A stretch of 32,551 nt of DNA from JBMNCR01 sp049366695 (lineage in GTDB: Bacteria > Bacillota > Clostridia > Eubacteriales > Alkalibacteraceae), in the NCBI GenBank assembly GCA_049366695.1, contig JBMNCR010000044.1, forward strand, positions 1 through 32,551. The letters run 5' to 3'. This document shows, in pieces, positions 26,188 to 32,551 of the stretch. Below the pieces are notes generated by a model. It did no database searches, had not been told where the DNA came from, and saw only the letters and a list, made by a program, of their open reading frames with translations. The translations under genes and the position numbers were made by a program. The stretch's first letter is position 1. The number at the start of each line of letters is the position of its first letter.

Positions 26188-26748
26188 TTAACAACTTTTT
26201 ATTTCTTTAATACATTCTTTCAACCAATCAATATATGTATGTTCTCTCATGATAGCACCTTTTAAAACTATATAGTCTCCATATTCTTGTGAAACAACAT
26301 TAGAAATTACTTTTGAATAAGGATGCTGACTCATTGTCGTTTCTAATTTTTCTAATTTCTCTTTTCGCAAACCAAGCTGATAATTAAACTGTTTCAACAT
26401 ATCTTCCTTAGTCATAGACTCTATAAAGAAAGATTTGAGTCTAAAAATATCCTTTGGGGTTGACTCCAATAAATCCTGTTTCGAAAGCCAGTTTAAAAAA
26501 TCTTCTTTTCCTGCTCTTGTTATAGAATAAAGCTTTTTTTCCAATTTTTCACCTTGTAACACAATTTTATAAGTAATTAGACCTTCATCGTTTAATTTTT
26601 TTAATTCAGGATAAATCTGGCTGTGCTTCGCATACCAAAAATTCACCAGCTCCAGATTAAAAACTTTCATTAAATCATAACCGGTCATCGCTCCCCTATT
26701 GATTAAACCTAAAATTGCATATTTTAACGTACGCATGCTATCAGCCAT
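26188..26748 (-). CDS. PadR-family transcriptional regulator
   Basis: A 186-residue PadR regulator: winged-helix N-terminus (MRTLKYAILGLINRGAMTGY, then FWYAKHSQIYPELKKLNDEG, together about 5-57) and a C-terminal helical dimerisation domain of the Vir_act_alpha_C type (about 95-180). Start choice is open: AAAGGTGAT lies directly at GTG 26751 and ATG 26748, too close for normal spacing, while ATG 26736 (MRTLK, the usual family start) is about 10 bases beyond the end of that motif. It is divergent from the NADH:flavin oxidoreductase gene, whose promoter carries a PadR-type dyad, so this gene probably represses that enzyme and may respond to its substrate. Confidence 0.88.
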   Translation of the reverse strand: MADSMRTLKYAILGLINRGAMTGYDLMKVFNLELVNFWYAKHSQIYPELKKLNDEGLITYKIVLQGEKLEKKLYSITRAGKEDFLNWLSKQDLLESTPKDIFRLKSFFIESMTKEDMLKQFNYQLGLRKEKLEKLETTMSQHPYSKVISNVVSQEYGDYIVLKGAIMREHTYIDWLKECIKEIKSC

Positions 26749-26873
26749 CACCTTTCTGTACTTTAAATCGATTATATTCTATTATTCTATATTATTTTAT
26801 TATCTTTTTAAATTAATTATTTTATTTAGTATATAAATTTTACTAGATACTTTATTTTGTCACATAAATAATC

Positions 26874-26911
26874 ATGTAAATGTTGACATGTTGCTTCTTA
26901 GTTATTATAAT
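26874..26911 (+). promoter_or_regulatory. Consensus promoter overlapped by a PadR-type operator
   Basis: TTGACA (26883-26888) and TATAAT (26906-26911) with a 17-base spacer form a perfect sigma-A promoter 43 bases before the flavoprotein ATG. ATGT (26874-26877), eight bases and ACAT (26886-26889) form the ATGT-N8-ACAT dyad reported for PadR operators, extended by one pair (C and G outside). The dyad covers the -35 box, so a bound PadR would block RNA polymerase. Confidence 0.72.
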
Positions 26912-26954
26912 AACAGTATAATTAAATAAATAACAATATCAAGGAGGTTTAAGT

Positions 26955-28868
26955 ATGAATAGAAAATTTCCAAATCTTTGTAGTCCATTAAAACTTAGAG
27001 GCATAACATTAAAAAATAGAATGATTGCAGCTCCCATGGCCTTTCCGTGGATGCCTATACCAGGGCATGCAAGTCAAGAAACAGCAGCATTTTTTGAATT
27101 GAGAGCACAAGGTGGAGCCGCAGCTGTAACAGTAAGTGAAGCCATCGTACATAGTGCAACGGGTAAAAGTAAATCTTATGCAGAACATATTCTTCTAGAT
27201 TCTATAGGAGTTTTACCTGGTTTAACAACTACTGCCAGAGCTATTAAACGTCACGGAGCAATAGCTACGTTAGAATTATCACATGGTGGAAAATTTGCCG
27301 GCGAATATGGACCTTGTGATGAAGTGCTACCCAGTGGCGCACAGGTAAAAGAAATGCCAAAAGAAATAATCAAAGAGGTTATAAATGCCTTTGGTAAAGG
27401 AGCGGCTTTGGCAAAACAGGCTGATTATGACATGGTATTGGTCCATGCTGGACACGGCTGGTTATTACAACAATTCCTCTCTCCTTCAAATACAAGAACA
27501 GATGAATATGGAGGTAGCATAGAGAACCGAGCACGATTTACACTTGAGGTCCTTGATAGTGTAAGAAAAGCAGTTGGAAATAATTTTCCAATCGAGCTTC
27601 GAATGAGCGCAGATGAGTATTCTGAAACTGGTTATGGTTTGGATGAAGCTATAGAGTTTGCTAAGCTAATTGAAGATAAAGTTGATTTGCTCCAAGTTTC
27701 TACTGGAAGTCACTCGGGTGGAAGTTTTGATAAAACACATCCCTCAATGTTCATGGATCGAGGGTGTAACGTCAAATATGCAGCTGAAATCAAAAAACAT
27801 GTAAAAGTTCCAATAGCTACCATAGGAGCATTAAATGATCCAGCTATGATGGAAGAAATTATCGCTACCGGTCAAGCAGATGTTGTAGAGATGGGCCGTG
27901 CTTTATTAGCTGATCCATATTTACCAAAAAAAGTATACAAAGAAAAAGATGAAGAAATTCTCCGTTGTGTACGTTGTTTTGTGTGCATGTCAGAGCGTTT
28001 GGTTTCTGGTTTAAGAATTTGTGCTGTTAATCCACTAATTGGTAGAGAATACGAGAATAAATTTGCACTACCAGCAACTACTCCTAAAAAAGTACTTGTT
28101 GCTGGCGGAGGTCCAGGCGGAATGGAGACTGCTATTACAGCAGCAAAACGCGGCCATAAAGTTGTACTATGCGAAAAAATGGATTCTTTAGGTGGAGCCT
28201 TAAAGGCTGAGAGAGCAGTATCTTTTAAACATGATTTGTATAGTTTAATAAGTACAAAAGCTTTACATATGGAGCGGGCAGGTGTTGAAGTCCGGTTAAA
28301 TACTGAGGTTACTAAGGAATTAGTTGAAAAAGAAGCTCCAGACGTCTTAGTTATAGCTGTTGGCGCTGAATCAATAATACCGCCAATACCAGGTATAGAC
28401 AATCCTAAAGTTATTATTGCAAATAATTTGTCTGATGAAAATATTGTGATTGGTGAAAAGGTACTAATACTTGGTGGTGGATTAGTTGGTTGCGAAGCGG
28501 GCGTACATTTAGCTAATGAAGGTAAAAATGTTACAATAATTGAAATGCAAAATGATGTATGTGTTGACGCCAATGCTCGCCATAGACCCTTACTCTTAGC
28601 TCGTATGAAAGACCTAGTAAATGTCAAAACTGGTCAAAAAGGGGTAAAAGTAACCGATGATGGACTCGTATGTGCCGATGAAAACGGAAAAGAAACACTT
28701 TTCCCTGCTGACACAATTATATGTTCTGTTGGTCAGCGTCCACTTCGCGGCGTTGTAGATGAATTATTAGATTCAGCACCAGAAGTGATTCAAGTAGGTG
28801 ATTGCGTAAAACCTGCCCAGGTAACCCAAGCAGTTTGCCGGGGATATTATGCTGGAATGGATATATAA
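26955..28868 (+). CDS. NADH:flavin oxidoreductase with iron-sulfur and FAD domains (enoate/dienoyl-CoA reductase type)
   Basis: A 637-residue Old-Yellow-Enzyme-family protein. An FMN-binding TIM barrel (1-325) has VHAGHGWLLQQFLSPSNTRT (163-182) followed by DEYGGS and ENR. A 4Fe-4S site follows at Cys338, Cys341, Cys344 and Cys356. The C-terminal half has an FAD-binding GGGPGG (384-389) and an NADH-binding LILGGGLVG (about residue 500). This build matches 2,4-dienoyl-CoA reductase, BaiCD/BaiH and 2-enoate/cinnamate reductases of anaerobes, which reduce an activated C=C bond with NADH. The substrate is not readable. AAGGAGG precedes the ATG, the promoter is perfect consensus, and a divergent PadR gene is next to it; because PadR regulators commonly sense phenolic acids, a phenylacrylate-type substrate is a fair guess. 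It is followed by a terminator. Confidence 0.9.
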   Translation: MNRKFPNLCSPLKLRGITLKNRMIAAPMAFPWMPIPGHASQETAAFFELRAQGGAAAVTVSEAIVHSATGKSKSYAEHILLDSIGVLPGLTTTARAIKRHGAIATLELSHGGKFAGEYGPCDEVLPSGAQVKEMPKEIIKEVINAFGKGAALAKQADYDMVLVHAGHGWLLQQFLSPSNTRTDEYGGSIENRARFTLEVLDSVRKAVGNNFPIELRMSADEYSETGYGLDEAIEFAKLIEDKVDLLQVSTGSHSGGSFDKTHPSMFMDRGCNVKYAAEIKKHVKVPIATIGALNDPAMMEEIIATGQADVVEMGRALLADPYLPKKVYKEKDEEILRCVRCFVCMSERLVSGLRICAVNPLIGREYENKFALPATTPKKVLVAGGGPGGMETAITAAKRGHKVVLCEKMDSLGGALKAERAVSFKHDLYSLISTKALHMERAGVEVRLNTEVTKELVEKEAPDVLVIAVGAESIIPPIPGIDNPKVIIANNLSDENIVIGEKVLILGGGLVGCEAGVHLANEGKNVTIIEMQNDVCVDANARHRPLLLARMKDLVNVKTGQKGVKVTDDGLVCADENGKETLFPADTIICSVGQRPLRGVVDELLDSAPEVIQVGDCVKPAQVTQAVCRGYYAGMDI

Positions 28869-28981
28869 AACATAATTGTTGTATACTCACGTAAAAATTA
28901 TGTTCTACTATAAAAATCATCTTATTAAGCTTTAGTTTTACATCAGAAAAACTCACTAAACATATTTATTGTTTATCGTTC

Positions 28982-29032
28982 AAAGCTGAATGGTCAATAT
29001 AACTTCATCTGTTATATTAATCATCCAGCTTT
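28982..29032 (+). terminator. Terminator of the flavin oxidoreductase gene
   Basis: AAAGCTG (28982-28988) pairs with CAGCTTT (29026-29032), then ATG/CAT and AATATAAC/GTTATATT with a few mismatches and a 7-base loop. It is followed by TTCTTTTG. Confidence 0.7.
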
Positions 29033-29120
29033 TCTTTTGAAAATAATATTGAAATTATTTTAATCTTGCAGTCTTTTTTACATATATTCTTTTTAATCAA
29101 ATTAAATTAGTAATATATAA

Positions 29121-29145
29121 AACAAAGCATCTAAGATGCTTTGTT
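29121..29145 (-). terminator. Terminator of the SPFH operon
   Basis: AACAAAGCATCT (29121-29132) and AGATGCTTTGTT (29134-29145) are perfect complements around one base. On the minus strand TTATATATTAC follows. It lies 117 bases past the small gene's stop codon. Confidence 0.65.
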
Positions 29146-29261
29146 AACGTACCTTTGACTTTCAACAATAACTTTTTTTGCTATCTTAGTTCTCCCCAAT
29201 AATATATCAAGAAAAACTATTAATAATATAATTTGATTACTAATTTTCCGTTGTTAGGTTT

Positions 29262-29426
29262 TTATAAATTTTTCTTTCTACGATTTTTCACACTTTCTGT
29301 CAATAGGTATTCGATTTGTCCATTTATTGAACGAAAATCATCTTCTGACCAAGCTACTAGTTCCTGCCAAAGGGAGGATGATAATCTTAGCAAAATTTTC
29401 TTTTTTTCTTTTTCTTTATTTTCCAT
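29262..29426 (-). CDS. Small Arc/RHH-like protein paired with the SPFH gene
   Basis: A 54-residue basic protein, too short for usual ORF cut-offs. The sequence KKILLRLSSSLWQELVAWSE (9-28) followed by DDFRSINGQIEYLLTESV (29-46) has the pattern of a ribbon-helix-helix DNA-binding domain of the Arc type: a short beta strand of alternating residues, a first helix, a polar turn with S-X-N-X-Q-I-E, and a second helix. AGGAG lies before the ATG. Its start is 17 bases past the SPFH stop codon, so the two form an operon. Genes for SPFH proteins are often followed by such small proteins in Firmicutes; whether it is a regulator of the operon is unknown. Confidence 0.78.
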   Translation of the reverse strand: MENKEKEKKKILLRLSSSLWQELVAWSEDDFRSINGQIEYLLTESVKNRRKKNL

Positions 29427-29443
29427 ATCATCACTCCTCTATA

Positions 29444-30472
29444 TTAATACAATGAACCGCTATTTACAATGGGTTGCGCATCTCTATTACCGCAAAGTAC
29501 TACCAGTAGATTGCTAACCATAGCTGCTTTACGTTCTTCATCTAGATTTACAATATCATCTTCGTTAAGCTTTGAAAGTGCCATTTCTACCATTCCTACT
29601 GCACCCTCTACTATCATTTGTCTTGCATCAATAATTGCAGATGCTTGTTGTCTTTGAAGCATTGCAGCAGCAATCTCTGGGGCATAAGCCAAATGAGTTA
29701 TTCTAGCTTCTAAAATTTCCAGCCCTGCAATTTCTACACTAGACTGAATCTTAATTTTTAATTTTTCTGCTACTTCTTGACTACTTCCTCGTAAGGATTT
29801 TTCATTATCATTATTTGATATATCATAAGGATAAAGACTTACAATATTTCTGAGTGCTGAATCACATTGGATAGATAAAAATTCAGTATAGTTATCAACA
29901 TTAAATACTGCTTTTGCTGTATTTACAACTTTCCAAATTACTACAATCCCAATAATAATAGGGTTACCTAATTGATCATTAATCTTCTGCTTTTCGTTGT
30001 TTAAAGTCATGGCTTTAAGAGAAATTTTTTTATTTAATTTTGCTCGTGTACTCTTTTTAGATAAACTATCCTCATGAGTAGCTTCCTCAATAGCAAATGA
30101 TACAAAAGACTCAGAATCTGGATTAACTGAAGATACAAAAGGATTGACAAAAAAGAATCCCTCACCTCTAAGTGTACCATAATACTTACCAAAGAGCGTT
30201 AAAACAAGTGCTTCATTAGGTTTAAGTATCTTTAAACCAGCAAAAATTATAGGACCGATAATACAAACATATAGAGCTTGTGCAATTAGCATCATTACCC
30301 CTATAAAAGTAGGTGAACTCTTTATTGTAGCTATTAGACCATAAAAAAATCCAACAGAAAAAGTGATCATCAGTACTATATTCAAAATAAGAATTGTCAT
30401 GCCGTTTTTGGTTTTTGGTACAATTTCTTCATTATGTAAGTGTTTGCCGCTATTATTAATAATTTCTTTCAT
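29444..30472 (-). CDS. SPFH/band 7-domain membrane protein
   Basis: A 342-residue protein with two N-terminal membrane spans (about 24-46 and 55-80), then an SPFH (stomatin/prohibitin/flotillin/HflK) domain from about residue 80 (LKPNEALVLTLFGKYYGTLR, then GFFFVNPF) to about 275, and a helical, alanine-rich tail (AAAMLQRQQASAIIDARQMI, about 276-295). SPFH proteins form oligomeric membrane scaffolds and microdomains, sometimes holding proteases. GAGGAGC precedes the ATG. It is cotranscribed with the small RHH-like gene. A perfect TTGACA box and a 12-bp palindrome sit upstream. Function in this organism unknown. Confidence 0.87.
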   Translation of the reverse strand: MKEIINNSGKHLHNEEIVPKTKNGMTILILNIVLMITFSVGFFYGLIATIKSSPTFIGVMMLIAQALYVCIIGPIIFAGLKILKPNEALVLTLFGKYYGTLRGEGFFFVNPFVSSVNPDSESFVSFAIEEATHEDSLSKKSTRAKLNKKISLKAMTLNNEKQKINDQLGNPIIIGIVVIWKVVNTAKAVFNVDNYTEFLSIQCDSALRNIVSLYPYDISNNDNEKSLRGSSQEVAEKLKIKIQSSVEIAGLEILEARITHLAYAPEIAAAMLQRQQASAIIDARQMIVEGAVGMVEMALSKLNEDDIVNLDEERKAAMVSNLLVVLCGNRDAQPIVNSGSLY

Positions 30473-30501
30473 TTTAAAGCTCCTCTCAATTTACATTTTA
30501 C

Positions 30502-30513
30502 AATGATATCATT
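30502..30513 (-). promoter_or_regulatory. Palindrome between promoter and start of the SPFH gene
   Basis: AATGATATCATT is a perfect 12-bp palindrome lying between the -10 box and the ribosome site, just past the expected transcription start. That is a typical repressor position; the RHH-like partner is one candidate binder. Confidence 0.4.
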
Positions 30514-30527
30514 TTGATATTTATTAT

Positions 30528-30556
30528 ATATTACTATAGTATTGATTTGTTGTCAA
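30528..30556 (-). promoter_or_regulatory. Sigma-A promoter of the SPFH operon
   Basis: On the minus strand TTGACA (30551-30556) and TAATAT (30528-30533) with a 17-base spacer, 55 bases upstream of the ATG at 30472. Confidence 0.7.
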
Positions 30557-30784
30557 ATTTATCTAAGTTATTTTTGTTTTAAACTGATATCCGATATTGA
30601 ATTGAAAAAAATAAAATCTTTTGGCTAAAGATTTTAGAATAAATTTAAGCTATAATCTATTTGAGGAGCTTAAGTTTCTTTATTTTAAAGATATTTAAAT
30701 TACTTTATAATCATCTGATAATAATGAGTATTGCATTGGTAACCATTGGTACTCAAAAGCGTTGTATTTTGTATCATAATAAAT

Positions 30785-30850
30785 AAAGTGTCTTTCGTAA
30801 GAAACAACTCTTCTTTGGCAAGCATTTAGATGTGAATCTTCTTATTGCTA
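30785..30850 (+). mobile_element. IS-end-like sequence shared with the IS256-like remnant
   Basis: The stretch containing CAACTCTTCTTTGGCA aligns with the sequence at 16490-16545 (CAACTCTTTTTTGGCA), with similar bases on either side (GTCTTTCGTAAGAAA versus GTCTGTTGTAAAACG). Both are probably leftovers of the same element family. No transposase follows here. Confidence 0.4.
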
Positions 30851-30903
30851 ACAATTCTTTTGAAATCCTCTTATAGGACGATATTTCTAGCTACTACAGT
30901 CCA

Positions 30904-31044
30904 ATGTCTACCTTTTTACACTTTTTTTAAGAATTAATAATGTTTATCTTGCCAATTTTGTCAAAACCCTAAAGAAGCTCGAGTATTATATGCTGAGTTT
31001 GTTTCAATCTGTAATAAAGTTGCTCAAAAAGAAAAGACTTACGA
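30904..31044 (+). repeat. 141-bp direct repeat, copy 1
   Basis: Aligns without gaps to 32411-32551 with about 10 differences in 141 bases by eye. It begins at ATGTCTACC and includes an open frame with CLSCQFCQNPKEARVLYA, which shows coding origin. Copy 2 runs off the window end, so the repeat may be longer than seen. Confidence 0.85.
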
Positions 31045-31199
31045 ATTGATTGATTTATTAACCATATGAATACCACAGTGAACGCTGTGTATACAGTCGA
31101 GGGCTAAAACCAGAGGAAGTAATTAAAACTATTGAAAAATATATTGATAATATAACATTATCCCAAGCAACAGGCTTTGTGAGCGTTGATATGAATTGA
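30941..31199 (+). pseudogene. Broken gene remnant within the repeat, possible transposase tail
   Basis: Frame one (30941-31069) reads through NPKEARVLYAEFVSICNKVA and ends at TGA. A one-base shift resumes a protein-like frame from 31065 to 31199 with YEYHSERCVYSRGLKPEEVI. No start codon is present. The repeated, fragmentary state suggests a mobile-element protein, but I cannot name the family. Confidence 0.5.
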
Positions 31200-31553
31200 T
31201 GATGGGAAAACCTCGGTATCAAAATCTAATATCTATCTTTCTGAAAACTTAAAGGCCGCCTAACTACTTTTAATTGTTGTAATTCATTCTTATCTATATT
31301 ATCTTTCTAAACAATAGTATATCTCTATTATTGAATATAAATAAATTTGTTAAATTTATTATCTCTCTTTAATTTTAAATCTTAAAATTTTATATCTTAT
31401 ACTCATTTTATACTATATTTATTGCTGTTTTTTATGCAGTGGAATAAAATTATTAAGAATTATTCTACTGCTTCTATTTTTTTTAGTCAAATTGTAGATT
31501 GAGAAAAACATGTCCCTAAAGATTCTATGTCCCTAAAGATCCTACTAAAGATT

Positions 31554-31634
31554 CTATAGCTCAGATTTAGCAAAATAGCTTAACATTCCGTACTTCCCAA
31601 AATCTCCAACATCACCAAAATATTGATTCTTCAT
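31554..31634 (-). pseudogene. Truncated start of a conserved hypothetical gene
   Basis: An ATG at 31634 preceded by GAAAGGTGAC opens only 26 codons: MKNQYFGDVGDFGKYGMLSY and six more before TAG. This start is typical of a conserved family of hypothetical proteins beginning M-K/Q-N-Q-Y-F/V-G-D-X-X-D-X-X-K-Y-G, known from accessory regions. The rest of the gene is gone; the cut lies at short repeats CTAAAGATTCTA (31514-31556). Confidence 0.5.
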
Positions 31635-31636
31635 AA

Positions 31637-31876
31637 AATGTCACCTTTCTAAAACTAGGAAGTTATTGTGCTAACATCCTGCGTTCACGACGTCCTGGCC
31701 ACCTAGAAATATTCGCTCATGGCAGGCTTGCCCTGACTAATGCGGATATTGGTCCCGACGGGTTTGGTGGACTGGATGTGGTCGATATTATTCTTAGAAT
31801 CCCGTCCCCTAGGTCGACCTTCACGGTAACGTATTGTTATGTGACAGTTGAATTGACATCAGCCAGTGAATATTAA
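31637..31876 (+). pseudogene. GC-richer open frame without start, likely 3' gene fragment
   Basis: A 79-codon frame with no ATG/GTG/TTG start of its own that I would trust, reading GHLEIFAHGRLALTNADIGP in the middle and TYCYVTVELTSASEY at the end. From about 31690 to 31835 the base composition is near 50% GC, clearly above the window. Its stop codon overlaps the stop of the convergent gene at 31873. I do not recognise the family. It looks like an imported gene 3' end. Confidence 0.35.
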
Positions 31877-32295
31877 TCAAAGCTAACAAATTGATAATTA
31901 CGTCTACCTACTTCGGTCAATTCATAGCCTACATCCTTACGCATTGAAATAACCGCTAAAACATACGAATCCTTAAGTTTATCTTCAAATATACTAGAAG
32001 GTTTTTTAGTTGCTGTTATTTGATCTTCAAGATGTTTACTTACATTTGTTACAACATCATCTGATGCCCATAACCATAGTTGTGAATATGAAGAAATTAA
32101 CTGATCTTTCATACCTCTACTCGGATTTCGACCTCCAATAAAAACATTCATTGCTTCTATCATCTGCTCATAAACTTTCCTCTTCCTATTCATTTCATCA
32201 AGTTTCTTTGCAGCTCTGATATCTAGCCAATGCTTAATAAAATAACCAATAAATGTACCTATTATTCCTCCACCAAAAAATGTAATAACTTCCAT
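31873..32295 (-). CDS. Hypothetical single-span membrane protein
   Basis: A 140-residue protein. One N-terminal membrane span (about 4-21, with FFGGGIIGTFIGYFI) is followed by a basic, helical cytoplasmic part (IKHWLDIRAAKKLDEMNRKR, about 19-38). The rest is soluble and mixed alpha/beta. I start at 32295 because GGAGGTG lies 7 bases before it; the frame could extend to 32334 but without a ribosome site. I do not recognise a function; proteins of this layout are found in accessory regions of Firmicutes. It is the only intact gene between the two 141-bp repeats, with a shift to GC-richer DNA just beyond its 3' end. Confidence 0.65.
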   Translation of the reverse strand: MEVITFFGGGIIGTFIGYFIKHWLDIRAAKKLDEMNRKRKVYEQMIEAMNVFIGGRNPSRGMKDQLISSYSQLWLWASDDVVTNVSKHLEDQITATKKPSSIFEDKLKDSYVLAVISMRKDVGYELTEVGRRNYQFVSFD

Positions 32296-32410
32296 TGAAA
32301 CACCTCCTATAAATTTAGTGTAATTCATTAACAAGAATTCAATGTCGCATAACTATTATGCTTTCACATTTCTGCAACTTGTTTTAAATAGTCACAGAAC
32401 CAATAGGGAC

Positions 32411-32551
32411 ATGTCTACCTTCTTACACTTTTTTTAATATTTAATAATATTTATCTTGCCAATTTTCTCAAAACCCTAAAGAAGCTCGAGTATTATATGC
32501 TAAGTTTGTTTCAAGCTGTAATAAAGTTGCTCAAAAAGAAAATGCTTGCGA
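32411..32551 (+). repeat. 141-bp direct repeat, copy 2 (cut by window end)
   Basis: Same sequence as 30904-31044 with about 10 substitutions. The coding frame within it is also still open (NPKEARVLYAKFVSSCNKVA) to the window edge, so an intact version of the gene may continue beyond. An 11-bp motif TAGGGACATGT (32404-32414) at its start is the exact inverse of 31508-31518. Confidence 0.85.

Larger units (their letters stand above)
28869..29261. other. Intergenic region between convergent genes
   Basis: 393 bases holding two hairpins, one for each flanking gene (listed separately). Otherwise AT-rich without recognised features. Confidence 0.5.
30473..31872. other. Long non-coding stretch of mobile-element debris
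   Basis: About 1400 bases without an intact gene. Contents: the SPFH promoter, an IS-end-like sequence (30785-30850), the first copy of a 141-bp repeat with a broken gene (30904-31199), short tandem words at 31510-31560, the truncated start of a conserved hypothetical gene (31554-31634) and a GC-richer open frame without a start (31637-31876). Confidence 0.6.

Noticed and set aside
27872..28627. 251-codon minus-strand frame inside the flavin oxidoreductase gene
   Set aside because: It lies wholly antisense to a strongly supported gene, has Ser/Pro/Thr-rich shadow composition and no ribosome binding site.

Overview
The window is AT-rich (roughly 30% GC by eye), with strong GGAGG-type ribosome binding sites, several TTG starts and an anaerobe's gene content: rubredoxin/rubrerythrin, UroD-family methyltransferases, a BaiCD/enoate-reductase-type flavoprotein, UbiD and DUF2284. 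This points to a strictly anaerobic low-GC Firmicute (Clostridia). I cannot name a species. A run of exactly 100 N (17222-17321) shows that this is a draft scaffold, so the 3' end of sbcC and the junction to the next gene are missing.

Layout. 1-5.5 kb: the tail of an unknown gene, an AAT-type amino acid permease, a membrane-anchored MutS-like ATPase, a nitroreductase and an arylamine N-acetyltransferase. 6.2-8.3 kb: two convergent UroD-family (corrinoid methyltransferase-like) genes sharing a bidirectional terminator. 8.7-12.5 kb: a large lipoprotein of unknown function and a membrane regulator with a LuxR DNA-binding domain fused to a multi-pass transporter-like domain. 12.8-15.8 kb: a YaiI/YqxD PIN-like protein, a DsrE-like protein and a long UbiD decarboxylase. 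15.9-16.7 kb: a gene graveyard with an unidentified frameshifted gene, a decayed second N-acetyltransferase and an IS256-like transposase start. 16.7-21.6 kb: DUF2284 and SbcC-SbcD. 21.8-23.7 kb: a two-gene iron-protein operon with a ferredoxin-rubredoxin-rubrerythrin-rubredoxin fusion. 24.1-25.5 kb: a DUF3267 membrane zincin and a PNPOx-like flavoprotein. 26.2-28.9 kb: PadR divergent from an NADH:flavin oxidoreductase. 29.3-30.5 kb: an SPFH protein with a small ribbon-helix-helix-like protein. 30.8-32.55 kb: mobile-element debris and a small cargo region between two ~93% identical 141-bp direct repeats.

How the genes may work together. UroD-type methyltransferases, UbiD, the flavin reductase, the nitroreductase and the N-acetyltransferase are all families that act on aromatic or xenobiotic small molecules, but they form separate transcription units, so a shared pathway is only a hypothesis. 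The best-supported regulatory unit is PadR and the flavoprotein: a consensus promoter (TTGACA-N17-TATAAT) whose -35 box overlaps an ATGT-N8-ACAT dyad, the form known for PadR operators. The rubredoxin/rubrerythrin pair is a likely peroxide/oxygen-defence electron chain. No CRISPR array, rRNA or tRNA was seen, and I found no clear-cut new defence system. The least explained items are the lipoprotein, the transporter-like LuxR regulator, the SPFH/RHH pair and the cargo region at the right end.
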